64,000 bases of DNA from UBA4582 sp965657335 (GTDB lineage Bacteria; Pseudomonadota; Gammaproteobacteria; Pseudomonadales; Azotimanducaceae). The translations under genes were made by a program, and so were the position numbers. The stretch lies in contig CBFHOH010000015.1 in NCBI GenBank assembly GCA_965657335.1, positions 54,816-118,815 on the forward strand. The letters run 5' to 3'. Under the pieces are notes generated by a model that ran no database searches, was not told where the DNA came from, and saw nothing but the letters and a program-made list of their open reading frames with translations. Below, piece by piece: positions 54,407 to 62,548 of the stretch. The stretch's first letter is position 1, and each line of letters opens with the position of its first letter.

Positions 54407-57400
54407 ATGAAGTTGTTTTGCTTAAGATGTTTTTACCCTGTGATGCTAGCGATGTTGCATTTAAGCAACGTTGGCATTGCGGTGGCTGAGACATCTATCA
54501 AGGCCGCATCGGTTGAAGTGGGTAACCAGCGCATGCGTCTTGCTGATCAGCGACATGTGATCTTTGACCGACTGGGAACCGAAGACGGCCTGTCTCAGGC
54601 AGTTGTGACCTCTGTTGTTCAGGGAGCGTCTGGCTTTATTTGGATTGGTACTGCAGAAGGGCTCAACCGTTATGACGGATATAGTTTCGAGACTTTCTAC
54701 CACACCGATGAAGCACCACGATCTCTGTCTCACGATCACGTATGGGACTTGTTAGTTGACTCTAACGGCACGCTTTGGATAGGTACCGATGCCGGACTGA
54801 ATAAGTTCAACGACATTACGGGTGACTTTGATTTTATCGATGTCGATGCAGGTTTGGGTGCCATTCACAGCGCTGTACACAGTCTCTACGAAGACTCCAA
54901 GGGTCAAATTTGGATCGGCACTGGCTCAGGTTTGGTTCTGATGGATGCACGAGGTCATTTAACGCATTTTCATCACAGCGGCCTTGACGGTACCTCTATC
55001 GGGCGAGGCAGTATTAGAACAGTACTTGAAGACAGCAAGGGCAGGCTTTGGGTTGGTACCGAATATGACGGTGTGAATTTGCTTGATCCTGAAACTGGTC
55101 AGTTCATACGATACGGTCATGATCCCGGTAATGACAAGTCGATTGGTGATGATTACGTTCGCTTTATTTTAGAAGCAGATGACGGAAAGTTATGGCTAGC
55201 GACTTTTGATGGCGGTATTTCGATCTTTGATCCAGAGACCGAACAGGCGAGCCGGCTCACTGGCACCTCGTCAAATCGGGTGCGGACATTGATGAAAGAC
55301 GATAACGGGGATATTTGGGCTGGCACGAACGGTGGGCTCAATCTTTGGCGACCTCAAACGGAAACATTTGATGTGTTTAGTCAAGATCCGACCGATGTTC
55401 ACAGCATGAGTGACAATAAAGTCATCGAGATATATCAGGATGCTGGCGGTGTTATTTGGGTTGGCACTTTTAATGGGTTGAGTAAGTGGAATGCACAAAC
55501 GGAAATATTCCCTCATATACGTCAGAGTTCAGTAGGCAAAATTAGTCTGACCAGCAACTCCATTACTTCCTTTGCTGAAACTGCGAATAAAGATGTTTGG
55601 ATTGGCACCTTCGGAGGTTTAAATCGCTGGAACAGTAGACGCGGCCAGTTTGATGATCTCTCCGGTATTTCGGTCGATTTGAACGACGGTTTAGTCATGT
55701 CTTTGTTAGAAAAAGATGGGGTTTTGTGGGTTGGTACCATGGCTGGTGGCGTTAACTTGGTGAAAGACAACAGGGTGATTGGTCGGTTCGAACACGATGA
55801 AAAAGATCCGAGCTCGATTAGCTCCAACGCCATCAGCAGGATTTATCAGGATAGCAAAAATCGTTTGTGGTTTACGACCTACGGTGGTGGCGTGAATCTG
55901 TACCAAGGAGACGGCAAATTTAAAAGGTATCCAGTAAAGGATAATCCGAAGGGTGCTTTTCGTGACAAAAGGACGCTGGACATTGTTGAGGGGCCAGATG
56001 GGCGGTTCTGGGTCGCAACCGATGGCGGCGGCTTGCTTGTTCTCGACGCTGAAACCGGTGACACGAAAGCGTTCGTACACAAACCGGACGATCCCTCGAG
56101 TCTCAGCAGCGACAATGTGATTTCGATTTTGTATGCCAATGGTGTCATGTGGGTTGGCACCCGCGACCGGGGTCTGAATGTGTACGATTCTGAGACACAT
56201 GGGTTTAAACGGATAAGTAAAGCGGACGGATTGTCTAGCGGTACCGTGTACGGAATGCTGGAAGATGACGCGGGCAGAATATGGACCAGCGGGGGTAAAG
56301 GAATGTCGGTGCTTGATCCCCAGACTGGAGAGTTTGTCATCTATGATTCCACTCATGGATTACAAAGCGATGACTTTAATAGCGGTGCATATCTTAAATT
56401 GTCAGATGGCACGTTCCTGTTTGGCGGGTCTAACGGATTTAATGCGTTTGACCCTGATGAGATCAGAGGCAATACCTATGTGCCGCCTATTAGGCTGACG
56501 CGATTCTCAAAATTCAATCAAGAACAACGCTTGGAGCAACCTGTTTACAAAACCGAAATCGTCAACCTAGCACATAACGATTCTGTTATTGGCTTTGAGT
56601 TTTCTGCGCTTGATTACACTGCGCCGAAGAAAAATAGATATCGTTATATGCTTGAGGGGTTTGACAGAGATTGGGTCGAAGCGAATGATTCAAGGCAAGT
56701 AACCTACACTAATCTTGACTCAGGTGATTATGTGTTTCGAGTTGTCGGGTCCAATAACGATAATGTTTGGAATGAAGAGGGTGCAACACTAAAGATTGTG
56801 GTAAGTCCTCCGTTATGGGCTACTTGGTGGGCATACTTAGTTTATGCGCTGTTATGTCTCGTATGCTTCAATCAGGTTCAAAAAGCGAATGAGGCAAGAT
56901 TGCGTAGGGAGGCCGAAAAGCGCTACAGCGAAAGACTGCAGCTGTATATTGAGTCTCTGGAAGAAGCGACTGACTGTGTCTTAATCGCCGACGCGAATAA
57001 GAACTTGATGTACGCGAATAACGCGATATCACCAATCCTCGGTTTCAATCCGGCACAGGCAATTGGTCGCTCGATTTTTGCCCTGCTGTTCTCCGATCAG
57101 GCGGATGCTAGCATCGCCCGGCAAGGGCTGAAATCAGAAGGTCGCTGGCACGGGGAAGTTACCTCCTCCAGAGGCATGGAGACCATCACCACCGAGGTTA
57201 CTATTGCCGCTGTCCACGATGAAAGCGATAGGGCATCTGCATACGTAAGCATCACGCGAGATATTACCAGCAGAAAACAAACTGAGTCAGAGCTTGAAAA
57301 TCACCGCCGTAACCTTGAGTTTTTGGTTGCCGAAAGAACAAAAGCGTTAGAGCGTGAAATTGCCGAGAACAAGGCATTCCAGGTTGAGTTGGCAGACTCC

Positions 57401-58027
57401 CTCAAAGAAAAAGAACTGCTGTTGAAGGAAGTTCATCATCGAGTTAAGAACAACATGCAGGTGATCTCTAGCCTACTTAATATACAGGCCGAGACGAATG
57501 GCAACGAGTTGTTTGCCAGTCTGCTAGGGGAGAGTCAACAGCGTATCAAGTCAATGTCGCTCATCCATGAAAACCTTTACCAGTCCGACAATCTTCTGGA
57601 AATTGACTTTAAAGACTATATTAATATGTTGGCGAATAGCCTGTGCCGATTCTACTCTGTTCCCGGCGTTAGTATATCGTTAGATATAAATGTGGATAAC
57701 GTTGCTCTGGATATTGAAACAGCGGTGCCATGCGGTCTGATAATAAATGAATTAATCTCCAATTCGCTTAAACATGCTTTTAAGGGAAGGGAAGGTCGTG
57801 GCACGATTTTTGTAAATTTTAGGTTTGTAGATTGCAGGTATGTGCTTGAGATTGGTGACGACGGCATCGGTTTGCCGGAAGCGTTTGAACTTTCCGATTC
57901 TTCATCGATGGGTATGGAAATTATTTCTATTTTGACCCAACAACTGGATGGCAAAATTCAGGTCGAAGGAAAAGAGGGGGCACTCTTCGAAATTTCTTTC
58001 CCAAGGAAAGATAAATATGTCAGCTAA
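54407..58027 (+). CDS. Beta-propeller sensor histidine kinase (Reg_prop-Y_Y_Y-PAS-HisKA_2)
   Basis: 1206-residue membrane sensor. A signal peptide is followed by about 700 residues of two-component propeller repeats, each with a core such as GFIWIGTAEGLNRYDGY, GTLWIGTDAGLNKFN or GVIWVGTFNGLSKWN. A Y_Y_Y domain (NRYRYMLEGFDRDWVEANDS) precedes a transmembrane helix near 803-822. In the cytoplasm are a PAS domain (about 850-960), a coiled coil, and a HisKA_2 kinase with His1010/1011 in KEVHHRVKNNMQ, NELISNSLKHAF and GDDGIGLPEA. It lacks a receiver domain. It overlaps the next gene by 11 bp. Confidence 0.93.
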   Translation: MKLFCLRCFYPVMLAMLHLSNVGIAVAETSIKAASVEVGNQRMRLADQRHVIFDRLGTEDGLSQAVVTSVVQGASGFIWIGTAEGLNRYDGYSFETFYHTDEAPRSLSHDHVWDLLVDSNGTLWIGTDAGLNKFNDITGDFDFIDVDAGLGAIHSAVHSLYEDSKGQIWIGTGSGLVLMDARGHLTHFHHSGLDGTSIGRGSIRTVLEDSKGRLWVGTEYDGVNLLDPETGQFIRYGHDPGNDKSIGDDYVRFILEADDGKLWLATFDGGISIFDPETEQASRLTGTSSNRVRTLMKDDNGDIWAGTNGGLNLWRPQTETFDVFSQDPTDVHSMSDNKVIEIYQDAGGVIWVGTFNGLSKWNAQTEIFPHIRQSSVGKISLTSNSITSFAETANKDVWIGTFGGLNRWNSRRGQFDDLSGISVDLNDGLVMSLLEKDGVLWVGTMAGGVNLVKDNRVIGRFEHDEKDPSSISSNAISRIYQDSKNRLWFTTYGGGVNLYQGDGKFKRYPVKDNPKGAFRDKRTLDIVEGPDGRFWVATDGGGLLVLDAETGDTKAFVHKPDDPSSLSSDNVISILYANGVMWVGTRDRGLNVYDSETHGFKRISKADGLSSGTVYGMLEDDAGRIWTSGGKGMSVLDPQTGEFVIYDSTHGLQSDDFNSGAYLKLSDGTFLFGGSNGFNAFDPDEIRGNTYVPPIRLTRFSKFNQEQRLEQPVYKTEIVNLAHNDSVIGFEFSALDYTAPKKNRYRYMLEGFDRDWVEANDSRQVTYTNLDSGDYVFRVVGSNNDNVWNEEGATLKIVVSPPLWATWWAYLVYALLCLVCFNQVQKANEARLRREAEKRYSERLQLYIESLEEATDCVLIADANKNLMYANNAISPILGFNPAQAIGRSIFALLFSDQADASIARQGLKSEGRWHGEVTSSRGMETITTEVTIAAVHDESDRASAYVSITRDITSRKQTESELENHRRNLEFLVAERTKALEREIAENKAFQVELADSLKEKELLLKEVHHRVKNNMQVISSLLNIQAETNGNELFASLLGESQQRIKSMSLIHENLYQSDNLLEIDFKDYINMLANSLCRFYSVPGVSISLDINVDNVALDIETAVPCGLIINELISNSLKHAFKGREGRGTIFVNFRFVDCRYVLEIGDDGIGLPEAFELSDSSSMGMEIISILTQQLDGKIQVEGKEGALFEISFPRKDKYVS

Positions 58028-60191
58028 TTCAATATTAGTCGTAGAAGATGAAGTTTTGGTTGCCCGCGACATAAAAGCACGTTTGGTTCGTATGGGCTAC
58101 GATGTTTTAGACACTGCATCGAGAGGCGTTGAGGCAATTGAGAAAGCACTGAGGCTAAAGCCTAACTTGGTGTTGATGGATATCAATCTGAAAGACGAAA
58201 TGGACGGCGTCGAAGCGGCGATAAAAATTCGCGAACTTTACGATGTCCCTGTCATATTTTGTACGGCCTACTCTAATGAAGATACGCTTGAAAGGGCGAA
58301 GATCTCTGAACCTTACGGCTATGTTCTGAAGCCGTTTGATAACCGTGAACTCGAAATCAACATAGAAATAGCGCTGTATAAACATCGAGTTGAGAAGGAC
58401 CTACAGGATACCCGCAAACGCCTTGATGCAACACTCACTAACGTAAGTGATGGCGTCATCGCCGCCGATTTGTCTGGGCAAATTTTTGTCATTAACCCAG
58501 TAGCCGAAAAAATTACGGGTTGGAATCGTCTGAGAGCCAAATATGCAAACTTGAGCCAAGTGATGAACGTCAAGCCTTTTGATTCAGGGCAATCTGGGTT
58601 TAATTTCACTCGGCTAATTGGCGAAGGGCTCACGCAAAAAGTCAGTGGAGTAAGGCAGTACATGCAGCGGACTGATGGTGAGCTTCTTCCTATAGAACTT
58701 AGTGTTAGCGCACTGGCTAACGATGCCTCAGACCTGATCGTTGTAACTTTCAGAGATATAAGTCAGCAGTTAGATTACGAAGAAAAAATCAGAGTTAATG
58801 CCTTCTATGATGATCTGACGGGGTTGCCTAACCGCGCGTTGTTTATTGATCGCCTTGATAGTTCAATTAATCGACGAAAACGAGGAACGCTTGGTGATTT
58901 TGCCGTTGCTTTTATAGACCTTGATGGGTTTGGCGCAATTAATGAGGGCTTGGGACACGAAGAAGGTGACAAGGTGCTGGCTGCGATGAGTGCCCGACTG
59001 GCAGATACTGTGCGGCCAGATGACACGGTATCCCGATTTAGTGGCGACATATTTGCTATTTTGTTAGACCCGGTAGATTCTGCTGCTGGTGCCATACAGG
59101 CGTGTAATCGTATTCAAGAAGGGATTGAAAAACCGGTAGAGCTTGGTGCGACAAAAGTGGATCTTACCGCGAGCATCGGAATCTCTTTATATCAGGGCGC
59201 CTATCGAAATCCAGAAGAAATGATCCGGGATGCTGACACAGCGCTTCATCGAGCAAAGCTTGAATCCAAGGGCTCTTATGTCGTGTTTGACAATGAGATG
59301 TACAAAAGCGCACTGCGTTTTATCGAACGAAAGAGTGGCATGCAGCAGGCTTTGAGCAATAATCACTTCGAGGTCTATTATCAGCCAATTATGGATCTAA
59401 AAACCGAGCGATTGGCAAGTATGGAAGCGTTGGTGCGTTGGCCTCATCCAGTTGAGGGAATGATCTCACCATCAGAGTTTATTCCCATTGCAGAGAAAAC
59501 GGGCCTGATATTACCTTTGGGCGAATGGGTTTTGCGGTCTGTTTGTCAGCAGATACGACGATGGGAGTTGCAAGGGTTTCACGAGTTCAGGGTTGCAGTC
59601 AACTTGTCGGCGCGCCAGTTCGAAAATGATATTTCAGGAATAGTGGGTGGGATATTAGCTGAAACAGGTATTTCTGCTTCCTCGCTCGCGCTAGAAATCA
59701 CCGAAGGCATAGCGATGAAAAACGTTGATCACAATATACAGATGCTTGAAGAGCTGCGAGATTTGGGCTTGATGATTAGCATTGATGACTTTGGTACCGG
59801 CTATTCCTCGCTAGCATATCTAAAACGCTTTCCGCTAAACACGCTGAAAATTGATCGATCTTTCATTAAGGAAATTGACACCAACTCTGATGATAGAGAA
59901 ATTACTCGGGCGATCATTGCCATGGGTCAAAATCTGAAATTGAAAGTCCTAGCTGAAGGTGCAGAGACAATAGAGCAGGTGAACATTTTGCGAGAGAGTG
60001 GCTGTGATTATATTCAAGGTTATTTTTATAGTCAGCCTTTGCCAGCGGAAAAAATGCTGCCATTTTTCGTACGAAACGCGCGAAAGTCTGATGTCGCGTT
60101 TCAGCAGTGGTCCCCTGCTGACGAGCTGGTGGACATACGTCGGTTGTTCAGTGTTCAGAAAACGAACGAGGGTTCTAGGTTTCCAAACTGA
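58017..60191 (+). CDS. REC-PAS-GGDEF(degenerate)-EAL response regulator, probable c-di-GMP phosphodiesterase
   Basis: 724 residues from the ATG at 58017, overlapping the sensor gene by 11 bp; a longer frame from 57948 is not needed. Receiver at 4-118 with Asp55 (LVLMDINLKDEMDG), PAS at about 130-255, GGDEF-like at about 265-425 and EAL at about 440-690. The GGDEF signature is SGDIF at 342-346, so cyclase activity is unlikely. The EAL domain is intact: EAL at 470-472, NLSARQF, DDFGTGYSS and LAEGAET. Phosphorylation by the adjacent kinase would be expected to tune c-di-GMP breakdown. Confidence 0.92.
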   Translation: MSANSILVVEDEVLVARDIKARLVRMGYDVLDTASRGVEAIEKALRLKPNLVLMDINLKDEMDGVEAAIKIRELYDVPVIFCTAYSNEDTLERAKISEPYGYVLKPFDNRELEINIEIALYKHRVEKDLQDTRKRLDATLTNVSDGVIAADLSGQIFVINPVAEKITGWNRLRAKYANLSQVMNVKPFDSGQSGFNFTRLIGEGLTQKVSGVRQYMQRTDGELLPIELSVSALANDASDLIVVTFRDISQQLDYEEKIRVNAFYDDLTGLPNRALFIDRLDSSINRRKRGTLGDFAVAFIDLDGFGAINEGLGHEEGDKVLAAMSARLADTVRPDDTVSRFSGDIFAILLDPVDSAAGAIQACNRIQEGIEKPVELGATKVDLTASIGISLYQGAYRNPEEMIRDADTALHRAKLESKGSYVVFDNEMYKSALRFIERKSGMQQALSNNHFEVYYQPIMDLKTERLASMEALVRWPHPVEGMISPSEFIPIAEKTGLILPLGEWVLRSVCQQIRRWELQGFHEFRVAVNLSARQFENDISGIVGGILAETGISASSLALEITEGIAMKNVDHNIQMLEELRDLGLMISIDDFGTGYSSLAYLKRFPLNTLKIDRSFIKEIDTNSDDREITRAIIAMGQNLKLKVLAEGAETIEQVNILRESGCDYIQGYFYSQPLPAEKMLPFFVRNARKSDVAFQQWSPADELVDIRRLFSVQKTNEGSRFPN

Positions 60192-60287
60192 CAGTCAGAT
60201 TGACCCGCAAAGAAAGGAAAATAGGCACTGTGTTTATGTTGAGCTCTTTTTGGCGGGTTGTATTTGAAAAGCCGTGTTTTATCGACT

Positions 60288-60327
60288 TTGCAGGGCGCCA
60301 CCGATCGGCACCCTGCAATTTTCATTT
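60288..60327. terminator. Rho-independent terminator after the signalling island
   Basis: TTGCAGGG (60288-60295) pairs with CCCTGCAA (60311-60318), with an inner GCC/GGC pairing and a T-rich tail (ATTTTCATTTTTT). It ends the plus-strand protease-sensor-regulator transcript and lies just past the minus-strand SDR gene. Confidence 0.8.
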
Positions 60328-60341
60328 TTTAACATCTCAAC

Positions 60342-61070
60342 CTAAGGAAGTAAGGCGCCGCCCTCAACATCGATTGTTGTGCCTGTTATGTACGCATTTG
60401 TTAACGTAAGCAGCACCGCGCTAGCAACCTCTTCAGACTGTCCCGGACGTTTAAGGGGAATATGTTGCGTGCCCTTGGCAAGTATTTCTTCTTTTTTGTC
60501 TCCTAGATTATCGAACATGCCAGTTGAGATTGTGCCAGGCGCAACAACGTTTACTCGGCGGGGCGCCATTTCAACGGCCAGTGCTCGACTCAGTCCCTCA
60601 ACAGCATTACCTACACAGGACACCGCAGACATGCCCGGGTTGCATTTTCTAGCTGGGAAACCGCCTAGAAGGGTGATGGAACCGTCATCTGTCATGTAAG
60701 GCGATGATTTGCGGATCACGTTACAGTAACCCCAGAATTTGTTGAAGGCCTCACGAAACTGCTCGTCCGTTTGTTCGATAAAAGGTGCCATGGTTCTGTT
60801 AGCGCCGGTTGCTGCAGCAACAACGTGGTGAATAATCCCTATCGACTCAAAGAGTGTTGTCAGAGCGTCGAGGTTGTGAATGTCAAGGGTAGAAAAATTG
60901 ATGCCCGGGTTGCCCTCAGCGGCGGCGGCAGCTCTTTCTTCTGAGCGTCCTACGGCCCAAACCTTTGCGCCTTGAGCTTTCGCCATAACAGCAGTCGCGA
61001 GTCCAATACCCGATGTCCCACCTATCACTACTACATTCCTATCGACTAGGCTCACCATTTCTTTCTCCAT
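60342..61070 (-). CDS. Atypical SDR lacking the active-site Tyr
   Basis: 242-residue protein of the short-chain dehydrogenase fold. The nucleotide motif GGTSGIGLA and APGTISTGMF are present. Where classical members have YxxxK, this has MSAVSCVGNAVEGLSRAL, so the Tyr and Lys are absent. Related divergent SDRs with a similar SAVS/SAVN segment exist, and their reaction is uncertain. The Met at residue 5 may be the start because GGAGAAA lies before it. It is divergent from the alpha/beta hydrolase. Confidence 0.83.
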   Translation of the reverse strand: MEKEMVSLVDRNVVVIGGTSGIGLATAVMAKAQGAKVWAVGRSEERAAAAAEGNPGINFSTLDIHNLDALTTLFESIGIIHHVVAAATGANRTMAPFIEQTDEQFREAFNKFWGYCNVIRKSSPYMTDDGSITLLGGFPARKCNPGMSAVSCVGNAVEGLSRALAVEMAPRRVNVVAPGTISTGMFDNLGDKKEEILAKGTQHIPLKRPGQSEEVASAVLLTLTNAYITGTTIDVEGGALLP

Positions 61071-61225
61071 TTGATTAAGTATATTTCACGATGATCAGTG
61101 TACTCCGCTGTTTGGTACCACGGTAGACCTATGCTACATTCACGCGCTTAATATAAGCAACATGAAAGCGTGCGTGTGAGTTGGCGCGTCCATCTTTCCA
61201 TGGTGTTGCCACTTACAAAGGAGAT

Positions 61226-62179
61226 ATGTCAGAAGTGACTACTGTTGTTGAACGACCTGCTTGGTTTCAGAAAGCGCTTGATGCAAAAAGGCAAGACGGT
61301 GTGGTCGAGGTCGCGGGTTGTAATATTCACTTTGCGACTTGGGGTGAGATAGGCAAGCCGGGAATTATACTGATCCACGGTAGCAATGCGCACCTTGAGT
61401 GGTGGCGATTCGTTGCTCCTTTCCTCAGTGATCAATTTCGAGTAGCCGCAATAGATCTGTCAGGTAATGGCGATTCCGAGTGGCGTGAGGAGTATTCTGG
61501 GAAGTTATTTGCTGAAGAGGTGATGGCGGTCTGCGAAGCAGCAGCGCTGGGAGAAAAGCCGTTTGTTGTTGCCCACAGTTTTGGCGGATTTGTAGGGCTA
61601 GAAGCTGGGCATTATTTTGGCAAGTCGCTTGGCGGGATCATATTTGCTGACTTCACTGTTGAGCCTCCTGAAAAGTACGTGGAATGGGGAAAACAAAAGG
61701 AAGAGCGGGGCGGTGAACCGATTCGGCCGACTCGCGTTTACGAAGAGAAAGCGACAGCGTTAGGTCGTTTTAGGATGGTGCCCGAGCAGCCTTGTCAGCA
61801 TCCCTACGTGATTGAATATCTTGGAACACAGTCACTTCGCGAGGTCGATGGGGGTTGGACTTGGAAATTTGACCCAGCGCTATTTGACCATTTGACGATG
61901 GGCACGGATCAGAGAGACAAATTTGTTGGCATTGCTTGCCCGACGGCTGTGATTCTAGGTGAATTCAGCACGGATGAAGGGGCGCTAAGCGCACCGTATC
62001 TTGAGGAGATATCAGGCGGATTGCTGCCAATGTTTGTGATTCCCGGCACCTACCATCATTTTATGTTTGACGAACCAATGGCGACGGTAACGGCGATCAA
62101 AGGAATATTGCTGAACTGGCGGCGTGAGGCCAACCAAAACGAACTGAATGCCCGTTTTGGCGCATTTAATGGTGTCTAA
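61226..62179 (+). CDS. Alpha/beta hydrolase family protein
   Basis: 317 residues from the ATG at 61226, just after AAAGGAG; a longer frame from 61181 adds 15 residues. The oxyanion motif is LIHGSNAHLEWW, the nucleophile elbow is VVAHSFGGFVGLE, the acid may be in LGEFSTDEGAL, and the His is in PGTYHHFMFDEP. This is the classical hydrolase triad; epoxide hydrolase, haloalkane or ester substrates are all possible. It is followed by the adhesin-like gene 369 bp downstream. Confidence 0.88.
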   Translation: MSEVTTVVERPAWFQKALDAKRQDGVVEVAGCNIHFATWGEIGKPGIILIHGSNAHLEWWRFVAPFLSDQFRVAAIDLSGNGDSEWREEYSGKLFAEEVMAVCEAAALGEKPFVVAHSFGGFVGLEAGHYFGKSLGGIIFADFTVEPPEKYVEWGKQKEERGGEPIRPTRVYEEKATALGRFRMVPEQPCQHPYVIEYLGTQSLREVDGGWTWKFDPALFDHLTMGTDQRDKFVGIACPTAVILGEFSTDEGALSAPYLEEISGGLLPMFVIPGTYHHFMFDEPMATVTAIKGILLNWRREANQNELNARFGAFNGV

Positions 62180-62548
62180 GTTCTAGCTTGATTACTTTTC
62201 AATCACGGGCGAATTTGATCTGTTACGACCGCATGTTGCGTAAGTGAACAGAAAATGACAATTGCTCCGAAAAAGTGACACGCCGCTAGCCTGACTATTG
62301 CTACATGCAACTATCCAACTTCCTACTCTTAACGCCAAAAATATCTCTCTATCCGCATTTACCCTATCGCGTAGTCTTTTGCCGCACAGACGCGTTTACC
62401 GCATGTCAGGGTTATGTTGCTGGATTAGGTGCCTTACGGCGGCTCGGTTGTAGAAATTCTATACGCTATTGATTTGCTGTCGAATATATTGACACTTTGA
62501 TAGGATGAAGGGGCCTGATACTCGGCCAATGACTTGCTAAGGTGATGA
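62180..62548 (+). promoter_or_regulatory. 369-bp upstream region of the adhesin-like gene
   Basis: No gene was found here. TTGACA occurs in CGAATATATTGACACTTTGA near 62485-62500, but no matching -10 could be supported. No GG-N10-GC sigma-54 element and no TCGCCATAATTT copy were found. AAGGTGATGA near the ATG may act as ribosome-binding site. Confidence 0.3.

Noticed and set aside
62180..62548. Second sigma-54 promoter or TCGCCATAATTT sites before the adhesin gene
   Set aside because: I found no GG-N10-GC element and no copy of the repeat, so direct control of the adhesin by the activator is not supported.
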